Assembly (NCBI GenBank): GCA_946885435.1
Contig: CAMPGL010000109.1
Coordinates: forward strand, 1-7,207
Direction of reading: 5' to 3'
Length of the DNA: 7,207 nucleotides
Source: an uncultured Brevundimonas sp.
GTDB taxonomy: Bacteria; Pseudomonadota; Alphaproteobacteria; Caulobacterales; Caulobacteraceae
The notes below the pieces were generated by a model, which did no database searches, was not told the origin of the DNA, and saw only the letters and a program-made list of their open reading frames with translations. The translations under genes and the position numbers were made by a program. This document shows, in pieces, positions 1-7,207 of this stretch. Numbering within the stretch: position 1 is the first letter of the stretch; every line of letters begins with the position of its first letter.

Positions 1-1811
1 TGGTGGAGAAGGCCCGCAAGGGGGTGATGGAGTTCCTGCTCATCAACCACCCGCTCGACTGCCCCATCTGCGACCAGGGCGGCGAGTGCGATCTGCAGGA
101 CCAGGCCATGGGCTATGGCCGCGACGCGTCCCGCTATGCGGAGAACAAGCGCGCGGTCGACGAAAAGCACATGGGTCCGACGATCAAGACCTTCATGACG
201 CGCTGCATCCAGTGCACGCGCTGCGTCCGGTTCGTGACCGAGGTCGCCGGCGTGTCCGACATCGGCCTGCTGTCGCGGGGCGAGGGCGCCGAGATCTCGA
301 CCTATCTGGAAAAGTCGGTCGACAGCGAGCTGTCGGGCAACGTCAACGACCTGTGCCCCGTCGGCGCCCTGACGCACCGGCCCTGGCAGTACCACTACCG
401 CCCGTGGGAGCTGAAGAAGACCGAGTCCATCGACGTGATGGACGCGCTGGGCTCCAACATCCGCGTCGACAGCCGCGGACCCGAGGTGATGCGCATCCTT
501 CCGCGGGTGCACGAGGGCATCAATGAGGAGTGGCTGGCCGACCGCAGCCGCTATGGCGTCGACGGCCTGCTGCGCCGCCGCCTGGACCGCCCGTGGATCC
601 GAGAGAACGGCAAGCTTCGTGAGGCCAGCTGGGCCGAGGCGCTCAGCGTCGTGGCCGGCAAGCTGAACGCCGCCGCCCCGGACCGCATCGGCGCCATCGC
701 CGGCGATCTGCAGGACGCGGAGTCGATGAAGGCGACGCTGGACCTTTTCCGGTCGCTGGGCTCCGCCAACACCGACTGCCGTCAGGACGGTTCGGCGCTC
801 GGCGTCGGTCCACGCGAGGGCTGGCTGTTCAATAGCGGCCTGGCCGGCATCGAACAGGCCGACGCGATCCTGATGATCGGCGTCGATCCCCGCCGCGAGG
901 CGCCGCTGCTGAACGCGCGTCTGCGCAAGGCCTGGCTGAAGGGCGGGCTTGAGACCGCGCTCATCGGGGCTAAGGCGGACCTGACCTTCGACTACGCCTG
1001 GCTCGGCGCCGGGGCCCAAACCCTCGCCAAGCCGCCGAAAGGCTCGCTGGACTTCATGTCCAGAGCCGAGCGCCCGGCGATCATTGTCGGCTCGGCGGCC
1101 CTGTCAGGCCTGAATGGCGAGGCGGTGCTGAACGCGGTCGGCGCCCTGGCCAGGAAGCTGGGCGTGGTGAAGGACGGCTGGAACGGCTTCAACGTGCTGC
1201 ATTCGGCCGCGTCTCGCGTGGCCGGCCTGGACATGGGCTTCGTCCCCGGCGCCGGCGGCCTATCGACGCGCGAGATGCTCAAGCCCGGCGCGCTGGACGT
1301 GCTGTTCCTGCTGGGCGCCGACGAGGTCGAGAGCTCGGCCACGGGCGCCCTCAAGGTCTACCTCGGTAGCCACGGCGACCGCGGCGCGCATGGCGCCGAC
1401 GTCATCCTGCCGGGCGCGGCCTATACCGAAAAACCGGGCCTCTACGTCAACACCGAGGGCCGGGTTCAGATGGCCGAACGCGTGGTCTTCCCGAAGGGCG
1501 ACGCCAAGGAAGACTGGACCATCCTGCGGGCCCTGTCCGAGGTCATGGGCAAGACCCTTCCGTACGACACCCTGGACCAGCTGCGTGAGCGGCTGATGGG
1601 CGAGCATCCGACCTTCGGTCGCATCGACTATGTGCCGGAGCCGGCTTCGTTCGACGTCGGCGCGCTCGGCAAGAAGGGCGACCTGGGCGACGCGGCGTTC
1701 AACGCGCCCGTCGAGGACCCGTACATGACCAATCCCATCCTGCGCGCGAGCGACGTGATGGCCGAGCTGTCGGCCGAGCGCGTCCAGCCCCGGCTGATGG
1801 CGGCGGAGTAG
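1..1811 (+). CDS. nuoG: NADH-quinone oxidoreductase subunit G (NuoG), 5'-truncated
   Basis: NuoG is the large Fe-S subunit of the complex I peripheral arm and passes electrons from the NADH module toward NuoI; it is cytoplasmic. The gene enters the window already open. The GTG at 3 is an internal valine, because the family has roughly 80-90 residues before this point, carrying the [2Fe-2S] N1b ligands. Numbering from that codon, H16, C20, C23 and C29 (HPLDCPICDQGGEC) form the His-ligated N5 cluster. C68, C71, C74 and C118 (CIQCTRC ... CPVGAL) form the N4 cluster. The PWELKKTESIDVMDALGSNI stretch then leads into a molybdopterin-oxidoreductase-like fold with no cofactor role in complex I. The four-cysteine N7 motif of E. 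coli and Thermus is absent, as in mitochondrial NDUFS1. Near the C-terminus, GSHGDRGAHGADVILPGAAY is a typical family motif. It ends at TAG 1809-1811, 3 bases before nuoH. Identity is firm. Confidence 0.98.
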   Translation, partial: VEKARKGVMEFLLINHPLDCPICDQGGECDLQDQAMGYGRDASRYAENKRAVDEKHMGPTIKTFMTRCIQCTRCVRFVTEVAGVSDIGLLSRGEGAEISTYLEKSVDSELSGNVNDLCPVGALTHRPWQYHYRPWELKKTESIDVMDALGSNIRVDSRGPEVMRILPRVHEGINEEWLADRSRYGVDGLLRRRLDRPWIRENGKLREASWAEALSVVAGKLNAAAPDRIGAIAGDLQDAESMKATLDLFRSLGSANTDCRQDGSALGVGPREGWLFNSGLAGIEQADAILMIGVDPRREAPLLNARLRKAWLKGGLETALIGAKADLTFDYAWLGAGAQTLAKPPKGSLDFMSRAERPAIIVGSAALSGLNGEAVLNAVGALARKLGVVKDGWNGFNVLHSAASRVAGLDMGFVPGAGGLSTREMLKPGALDVLFLLGADEVESSATGALKVYLGSHGDRGAHGADVILPGAAYTEKPGLYVNTEGRVQMAERVVFPKGDAKEDWTILRALSEVMGKTLPYDTLDQLRERLMGEHPTFGRIDYVPEPASFDVGALGKKGDLGDAAFNAPVEDPYMTNPILRASDVMAELSAERVQPRLMAAE

Positions 1812-1814
1812 GCG

Positions 1815-2879
1815 ATGGAATTCTGGACCACCCCCCTCGGCTGGACCCTGATCACCGCCGGCCAGATCCTGCTGGTCACGGTCGGCATCCTGATCTCGCT
1901 CGCCTTCCTGCTGCTGGCGGACCGGAAGATCTGGGCCGGCGTGCAGATGCGCAAAGGCCCGAACGTGGTCGGCCCGTTCGGCCTGCTCCAGTCGTTCGCG
2001 GACTTTTTCAAGTTCGTGCTGAAGGAGGTCATCGTCCCGGCCGGCGCCGACAAGACGGTGTTCCTGCTGGCGCCGCTGATCACCTTCATCCTGGCCTTCA
2101 TCGCCTGGGCTGTGATCCCGTTCGCCCCGGGCTGGGTGATCTCCGACCTGAACGTCGGGATCCTCTACATCTTCGCGATCAGTTCGCTGGGCGTGTACGG
2201 CATCATCATGGGCGGCTGGGCTTCGAACTCGAAGTACCCGTTCCTGGGATCGCTGCGCTCGGCGGCGCAGATGGTGTCCTACGAGGTCTCGATCGGCCTG
2301 GTGATCATCAACGTCATCCTGCTGGCCGGCAGCATGAACCTGACCCAGATCGTCAACCAGCAGTCGGGCTGGATCTGGAACTGGTACGCCTTCGGCGGGG
2401 GGCTCGCGACCCTGCCGCTGATCGTGGTGATGTTCCCGATGGCGATCATCTTCTTCATCTCGGCCCTGGCCGAGACGAACCGGCCGCCGTTCGACCTGCC
2501 CGAGGCCGAGTCCGAACTCGTGGCCGGCTATCAGGTGGAATACAGCTCGACCCCGTACCTGCTGTTCATGATCGGCGAGTACGCCAACATCGTCTTCATG
2601 TGCGCGATGATCACCCTGCTGTTCTTCGGCGGGTGGAATCCGGGCTTCCCGACCGACTTCCTGGCCAGCTGGCCTGAGTGGGTCGCCAACCTGTTCTACT
2701 TCGGCGTCTTCTTCGTGAAGACGGTGTTCTGGTTCACCATGATCGCCATGGTGAAGGCCTTCGTGCCGCGCTACCGCTACGACCAGCTGATGCGGCTGGG
2801 CTGGAAGATCTTCCTGCCGACCTCGCTGGTGGCCGTGGTGCTCGTCGCGGCCTGGCGCGTGTTCGGGGTCCAGGGATGA
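1815..2879 (+). CDS. nuoH: NADH-quinone oxidoreductase subunit H (NuoH)
   Basis: NuoH (ND1 in mitochondria) is the inner-membrane subunit that docks the peripheral arm and forms much of the quinone-binding chamber. It has 354 residues, normal for the family, with about eight hydrophobic segments (for example 11-35, 82-104, 113-133, 157-172, 197-217). Signature motifs visible are [20 protein letters not shown] (35-54), [12 protein letters not shown] with E157, and [17 protein letters not shown] followed by GYQVEYSS (219-245), which supply the acidic residues of the coupling route (E220, E230, E232, E234, E242). Position 36 is Asp where E. coli and human proteins have Glu; I recall ADRK as common in alphaproteobacteria. 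The ATG at 1815 follows GGAG (1805-1808) with a 6-base spacer and lies 3 bases after the nuoG stop. The stop TGA 2877-2879 overlaps the start of the next small gene. Confidence 0.98.
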   Translation: MEFWTTPLGWTLITAGQILLVTVGILISLAFLLLADRKIWAGVQMRKGPNVVGPFGLLQSFADFFKFVLKEVIVPAGADKTVFLLAPLITFILAFIAWAVIPFAPGWVISDLNVGILYIFAISSLGVYGIIMGGWASNSKYPFLGSLRSAAQMVSYEVSIGLVIINVILLAGSMNLTQIVNQQSGWIWNWYAFGGGLATLPLIVVMFPMAIIFFISALAETNRPPFDLPEAESELVAGYQVEYSSTPYLLFMIGEYANIVFMCAMITLLFFGGWNPGFPTDFLASWPEWVANLFYFGVFFVKTVFWFTMIAMVKAFVPRYRYDQLMRLGWKIFLPTSLVAVVLVAAWRVFGVQG

Positions 2880-3082
2880 TGCGACTCGCCGTCATCGGCC
2901 TGGCGCTCATGGCGGGCGCCTGCACCATCGACGGGCCGGAGCCGGGCTCGACCAGCGTCATCGCCGAGCTGGAGCGCCAGGAGCGCATCCGCCAGCAGCA
3001 GGCGGAGCGGGACCGACTGTGTTCCATGCTCGACCGCGAGAGCGACCGCTACGAGCGTGACTGCGAGCGGAGCAACCGATGA
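2876..3082 (+). CDS. Small putative lipoprotein, 68 aa, coiled-coil-like, between nuoH and nuoI
   Basis: I do not recognise this protein. It starts with [16 protein letters not shown], a short hydrophobic signal with one arginine and a cysteine at 16. That resembles a lipoprotein signal peptide, although the -3 to -1 residues A-G-A are a relaxed lipobox. After a Gly/Pro/Ser linker (residues 17-27), residues 28-68 are very rich in Glu, Arg, Gln and Asp and look like one amphipathic helix or coiled coil. Two more cysteines, C49 and C63, are 13 residues apart. The predicted location is the periplasm, anchored to a membrane. ATGs at 2876 and 2879 are both possible starts; GGGG at 2865-2868 sits 7 bases before the first, and both overlap the nuoH stop. 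The gene overlaps the next by 4 bases (ATGA, 3079-3082). Position in the operon suggests a link to complex I assembly or stability, but that is inference. That it is a real gene is fairly likely; its function is unknown. Confidence 0.75.
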   Translation: MMRLAVIGLALMAGACTIDGPEPGSTSVIAELERQERIRQQQAERDRLCSMLDRESDRYERDCERSNR

Positions 3083-3210
3083 AGGCCCGCCTGGCGATCG
3101 CCTGCGCGCTTGTGCTGACGCTGACCGGCTGCATGGGCACGATCCAGCACCGCGAGAGCGGCGGCCACTATTGCCGGGCGGACGTGCGCTGCCCGTACGG
3201 AGACTTCTGA
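3079..3210 (+). CDS. Very small putative lipoprotein, 43 aa, between nuoH and nuoI
   Basis: This is an unrecognised 43-residue protein. Its N-terminus, [18 protein letters not shown], is a textbook lipoprotein signal: positive n-region (K2, R4), hydrophobic core, and lipobox L-T-G-C with the modified cysteine at 18. The mature part would be only 26 residues, with a Gly-Gly-His-Tyr stretch and two further cysteines, C32 and C38 (C-X5-C), that could form a disulphide or bind metal in the periplasm. The ATG at 3079 overlaps the preceding stop as ATGA and has its own ribosome site, GGAG at 3069-3072, 6 bases upstream. The stop TGA 3208-3210 shares its last base with the nuoI ATG. The start signal, lipobox and exact packing between genes argue for a real gene despite its size. 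A role in complex I biogenesis is possible only by context. Confidence 0.7.
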   Translation: MKARLAIACALVLTLTGCMGTIQHRESGGHYCRADVRCPYGDF

Positions 3211-3701
3211 TGCTGAACCGTATCGCCCAGGCCGCCAAGGGCGCGATGATGCTGGACGTGATCGGCGCCGTCGGCCTGTCGGTGAAGTACATGCTGCGGC
3301 CCAAGGCCACGGTGAACTACCCGTTCGAGCGCAACCCGCAGTCGCCCCGCTTCCGCGGCGAGCATGCGCTGCGCCGCTATCCGAACGGGGAAGAGCGTTG
3401 CATCGCCTGCAAGCTGTGCGAGGCCGTGTGCCCCGCCCAGGCGATCACCATCGAGGCCGAGCCGCGCGCCGACGGCAGCCGCCGCACGACCCGCTACGAC
3501 ATCGACATGGTCAAGTGCATCTACTGCGGCCTGTGCCAGGAGGCCTGCCCGGTGGACGCCATCGTCGAGGGCCCGAACCTCGAGTTCGCCACCGAGACCC
3601 GCGAGGAGCTCTACTACGACAAGGAGCGCCTGCTCGCGAACGGCGACCGCTGGGAACGCGAGATCGCCAAGATGCTCGAGATGGACGCGCCGTACCGATG
3701 A
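3210..3701 (+). CDS. nuoI: NADH-quinone oxidoreductase subunit I (NuoI)
   Basis: NuoI (NDUFS8/TYKY in mitochondria) is the ferredoxin-like subunit carrying clusters N6a and N6b, which relay electrons from NuoG toward NuoB and quinone. It sits at the membrane surface. The 163-residue protein shows two classic 4Fe-4S motifs: C64, C67, C70, C74-P ([12 protein letters not shown]) and C103, C106, C109, C113-P ([12 protein letters not shown]). All eight ligands are present. The N-terminal amphipathic segment (about 1-30) and the [20 protein letters not shown] stretch are typical of the alphaproteobacterial/mitochondrial form. I chose the ATG at 3210 because it gives the usual N-terminus, has GGAG at 3199-3202 (7-base spacer) and overlaps the preceding stop by one base; the frame stays open upstream, but that part overlaps the lipoprotein gene. 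The C-terminus matches the family ([12 protein letters not shown]). Confidence 0.98.
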   Translation: MLNRIAQAAKGAMMLDVIGAVGLSVKYMLRPKATVNYPFERNPQSPRFRGEHALRRYPNGEERCIACKLCEAVCPAQAITIEAEPRADGSRRTTRYDIDMVKCIYCGLCQEACPVDAIVEGPNLEFATETREELYYDKERLLANGDRWEREIAKMLEMDAPYR

Positions 3702-3801
3702 GCCACCCCTCACACCAATCCCGCCTTGGCAGTCAGGAAGGGCGCAGTTTAGAAGGCGCCCCGAACCCGCGCGACTCGCTGCGCGCCGTGGGAGCCTCGT
3801 C
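3702..3801. other. Atypical nuoI-nuoJ spacer with two hairpins and a 35-codon out-of-character frame
   Basis: This is the only gap longer than 4 bases in the visible operon. It holds two inverted repeats: GGGCGC 3740-3745 with GCGCCC 3756-3761 (10-base loop), and GCGCG 3769-3773 with CGCGC 3782-3786 (8-base loop). Neither is followed by a T run, so they do not look like terminators. A 35-codon frame begins at ATG 3698, overlapping the nuoI stop (ATGA), and ends at TGA 3803-3805, inside the nuoJ start codon. It has no clear ribosome site and uses codons rare in the flanking genes (TCA, CAA, CTT, AGT twice, TTA, GGA, TCT). It could be a coupling mini-ORF, but the composition better fits an inserted or decayed intergenic repeat. 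The hairpins and boundaries are seen directly; the function is unknown. Confidence 0.5.
3790..3794 (+). promoter_or_regulatory. Ribosome binding site that fixes the nuoJ TTG start
   Basis: GGGAG lies 7 bases upstream of TTG 3802-3804. The nuoJ frame has no ATG or GTG between the preceding spacer and the first membrane segment, and the next in-frame Met is residue 48, well inside the protein. This strong Shine-Dalgarno match is therefore what decides the start. It lies just downstream of the second spacer hairpin (arm ending at 3786), so folding there could affect access to it. Confidence 0.65.
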
Positions 3802-4425
3802 TTGATCGCCGCGATCGCCTTCTATGTCCTGTCCGCCGTCAGCGTGATCGCGGCCCTTCGGGTCGTGCTGGCGTCGAACCCCGTGCACTCGGTGCTGTGG
3901 CTGATCACGTCGTTCTTCTCGGCGGCCGGCCTGTTCGTGCTCATGGGTGCGGAGTTCCTCGCCATGCTGCTGGTCGTCGTCTACGTCGGCGCGGTGGCGG
4001 TGCTGTTCCTGTTCGTCGTCATGATGCTGGACGTCGACTTCCTGAAGCTGCGCGAGGGCTTCGCCCGCTACCTCCCGTTCGCGACCGTGGTGGCGGCGGT
4101 GCTGCTGATCGAGATGATCCTGGTGTCCTCGGCGGTGGCGTCGCGGGGCGCGGCCCGCGGGGCCGAGCCCATCGCGCTGAACCCGGACATGACGAACGCC
4201 GAGGCCATCGGGCGGGTGCTCTACACGGACTACGTCTACATCTTCCAGGCGGCCGGCGTGGTGCTCCTGGTGGCCATGATCGGGGCCATCGTCCTGACGC
4301 TCCGGCACAAGCCGCACGTGCGTCGCCAGGTCATCGCCGATCAGGTCGGCCGCGACCGCAAGAAGGCCGTGGCGATGACCCAGCCGGTCACCGGCCAGGG
4401 CATGCGTCCGGAGGACCTCGTATGA
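3802..4425 (+). CDS. nuoJ: NADH-quinone oxidoreductase subunit J (NuoJ), TTG start
   Basis: NuoJ (ND6 in mitochondria) is a small inner-membrane subunit linking the quinone chamber to the antiporter-like pumps. From TTG 3802 it has 207 residues, within the range for alphaproteobacteria. About five hydrophobic segments are visible (near 2-22, 28-48, 52-76, 91-111 and 148-170). The most conserved piece, [20 protein letters not shown] (58-77), is the third helix, which contains the pi-bulge region implicated in conformational coupling. E51 precedes it. The tail after about residue 171 is polar, basic and cytoplasm-like. The TTG start is supported by GGGAG 7 bases upstream and by the lack of any other start giving a full first helix. 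The stop overlaps the nuoK start as ATGA (4422-4425). Identity is certain; the start is slightly less so. Confidence 0.96.
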   Translation: MIAAIAFYVLSAVSVIAALRVVLASNPVHSVLWLITSFFSAAGLFVLMGAEFLAMLLVVVYVGAVAVLFLFVVMMLDVDFLKLREGFARYLPFATVVAAVLLIEMILVSSAVASRGAARGAEPIALNPDMTNAEAIGRVLYTDYVYIFQAAGVVLLVAMIGAIVLTLRHKPHVRRQVIADQVGRDRKKAVAMTQPVTGQGMRPEDLV

Positions 4426-4730
4426 CCATCGGTCTCGCCCACTATCTGGCGGTCGCCGCGATCCTGTTCACCATCGGGGTCTTCGGCATCTTCGTGAACC
4501 GCAAGAACGTCATCATCATCCTGATGTCGATCGAGCTGATCCTCCTGGCCGTGAACATCAACTTCGTGGCCTTTTCGACGCACCTGAACGACGTGGCCGG
4601 CCAGATCATGGCGATGTTCGTCCTGACGGTCGCGGCGGCGGAGGCCGCCGTCGGCCTGGCCATCCTGGTGACCTTCTTCCGCAACCGCGGCGATATCGCG
4701 GTCGACGACGCCTCCGTGATGAAGGGCTGA
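4422..4730 (+). CDS. nuoK: NADH-quinone oxidoreductase subunit K (NuoK)
   Basis: NuoK (ND4L in mitochondria) is a three-helix inner-membrane subunit that carries part of the proton path between NuoJ and NuoN. The protein has 102 residues, the standard length. Helices lie near 5-24, 30-50 and 60-85. The two membrane-buried glutamates essential in the family are both present: E38 in [19 protein letters not shown] and E74 in [13 protein letters not shown]. The ATG at 4422 overlaps the nuoJ stop by four bases, so translation is probably coupled to nuoJ. The stop at 4728-4730 precedes the nuoL GTG by 3 bases. Nothing is unusual in the protein. Confidence 0.98.
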   Translation: MTIGLAHYLAVAAILFTIGVFGIFVNRKNVIIILMSIELILLAVNINFVAFSTHLNDVAGQIMAMFVLTVAAAEAAVGLAILVTFFRNRGDIAVDDASVMKG

Positions 4731-4733
4731 CGC

Positions 4734-6809
<2,076 letters not shown>

Positions 6810-6813
6810 GCCG

Positions 6814-7207
6814 ATGCCCTACATCCTCAGTATCGTCACCTTCCTGCCGCTGGTCGGCGCCGCCGCGATCCTGCTGACGCGCCTGGCGGCCGGCCGCGCC
6901 GAGCCGCACGCGCTGGACAACAGCGCCCGCTGGATCGCGCTGATCACCACGCTCGTGACCCTGGCCGTCTCGGTCCTGCTGGTCGCGCAGTTCGACGCCT
7001 CGGACCCAGGCTATCAGTTCGTCGAGTACGTGCCGTGGTTCGCGGGCGCGGCCTACCACCTGGGCGTCGATGGCATCTCGATCCTGTTCGTCCTGCTGAC
7101 GGCCTTCCTGATGCCGTTGTGCATCCTGGCCAGCTGGAAGCCGATCACCCAGCGGGTGGTCGAATACATGATCGCCTTCCTGGTGCTGGAGACCCTGGTC
7201 ATCGGCG
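6814..7207 (+). CDS. nuoM: NADH-quinone oxidoreductase subunit M (NuoM), 3'-truncated
   Basis: NuoM (ND4 in mitochondria) is the second antiporter-like proton pump of complex I. Only the first 131 codons are inside the window. They include helix 1 (MPYILSIVTFLPLVGAAAIL), a second hydrophobic segment about 43-58, the conserved VPWF and YHLGVDGISILFVLLTAFLM motifs, and the family phrase EYMIAFLVLETLVIG at the edge. The catalytic glutamate in helix 5 and the pumping lysines would lie downstream, so they cannot be checked. The ATG at 6814 is 4 bases after the nuoL stop. The ribosome site is weak, which suggests coupling to nuoL translation. Confidence 0.97.
   Translation, partial: MPYILSIVTFLPLVGAAAILLTRLAAGRAEPHALDNSARWIALITTLVTLAVSVLLVAQFDASDPGYQFVEYVPWFAGAAYHLGVDGISILFVLLTAFLMPLCILASWKPITQRVVEYMIAFLVLETLVIG

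Noticed and set aside
3..5. GTG at 3 as the true start of nuoG
   Set aside because: The family has a [2Fe-2S] domain of about 80-90 residues before this point, and the frame is open to the window edge, so the gene is simply cut.
2678..2875. Upstream extension of the first small lipoprotein to a 134-residue protein starting inside nuoH
   Set aside because: The added part is an Arg/Leu/Gly/Ala-rich shadow of nuoH. The signal-like N-terminus with cysteine begins only at 2876/2879, next to the nuoH stop.
2876..3210. The two small frames as a frameshifted remnant of nuoH or nuoI
   Set aside because: NuoH and NuoI are both complete with normal lengths and termini. The small frames instead show signal peptides, lipobox-like cysteines and their own ribosome sites.
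3740..3786. The spacer hairpins as an intrinsic transcription terminator
   Set aside because: No T run follows either stem, and the operon continues with nuoJ, nuoK, nuoL and nuoM, which must be co-expressed with the upstream genes.

Overview
The window is an internal slice of a bacterial nuo operon, which encodes proton-pumping NADH:quinone oxidoreductase (respiratory complex I). All genes lie on the + strand. The order is nuoG (5' end missing), nuoH, two very small putative lipoprotein genes, nuoI, a ~100-base atypical spacer, nuoJ, nuoK, nuoL and nuoM (3' end missing). The DNA is strongly GC-rich, with third codon positions almost always G or C. The proteins are of the alphaproteobacterial/mitochondrial type: NuoG lacks the cysteines for the extra N7 cluster, NuoH has ADRK where E. 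coli has an E-R pair, and NuoI is a short 163-residue form. My best guess is Caulobacterales (Caulobacter, Phenylobacterium or Brevundimonas-like). That rests on remembered protein phrasing and base composition, not on a search.

Layout: 1-1811 is the NuoG peripheral-arm subunit with the N5 and N4 Fe-S sites. 1815-2879 is NuoH, which forms the quinone chamber floor. 2876-3082 and 3079-3210 are 68- and 43-residue exported, probably lipid-anchored proteins. 3210-3701 is NuoI with two [4Fe-4S] clusters. 3702-3801 is a spacer with two hairpins and out-of-character codons. 3802-4425 is NuoJ (TTG start), 4422-4730 NuoK, 4734-6809 NuoL (GTG start) and 6814-7207 the beginning of NuoM.

The genes are packed end to end. 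nuoG/nuoH and nuoK/nuoL are separated by 3 bases and nuoL/nuoM by 4, while nuoH/lipoprotein 1, lipoprotein 1/lipoprotein 2, lipoprotein 2/nuoI and nuoJ/nuoK overlap by 1-4 bases. This indicates one polycistronic message with translational coupling. Electrons enter from NADH upstream in the complex and pass through NuoG and NuoI to quinone at the NuoH interface. NuoJ, NuoK, NuoL and NuoM transmit the energy and pump protons. No promoter, terminator, tRNA, mobile element or CRISPR was seen.

Most of the window is conserved core metabolism. The parts not explained by complex I textbook content are the two tiny cysteine-containing lipoproteins inserted between nuoH and nuoI, and the odd spacer between nuoI and nuoJ. 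I see no separate undescribed multi-gene system.
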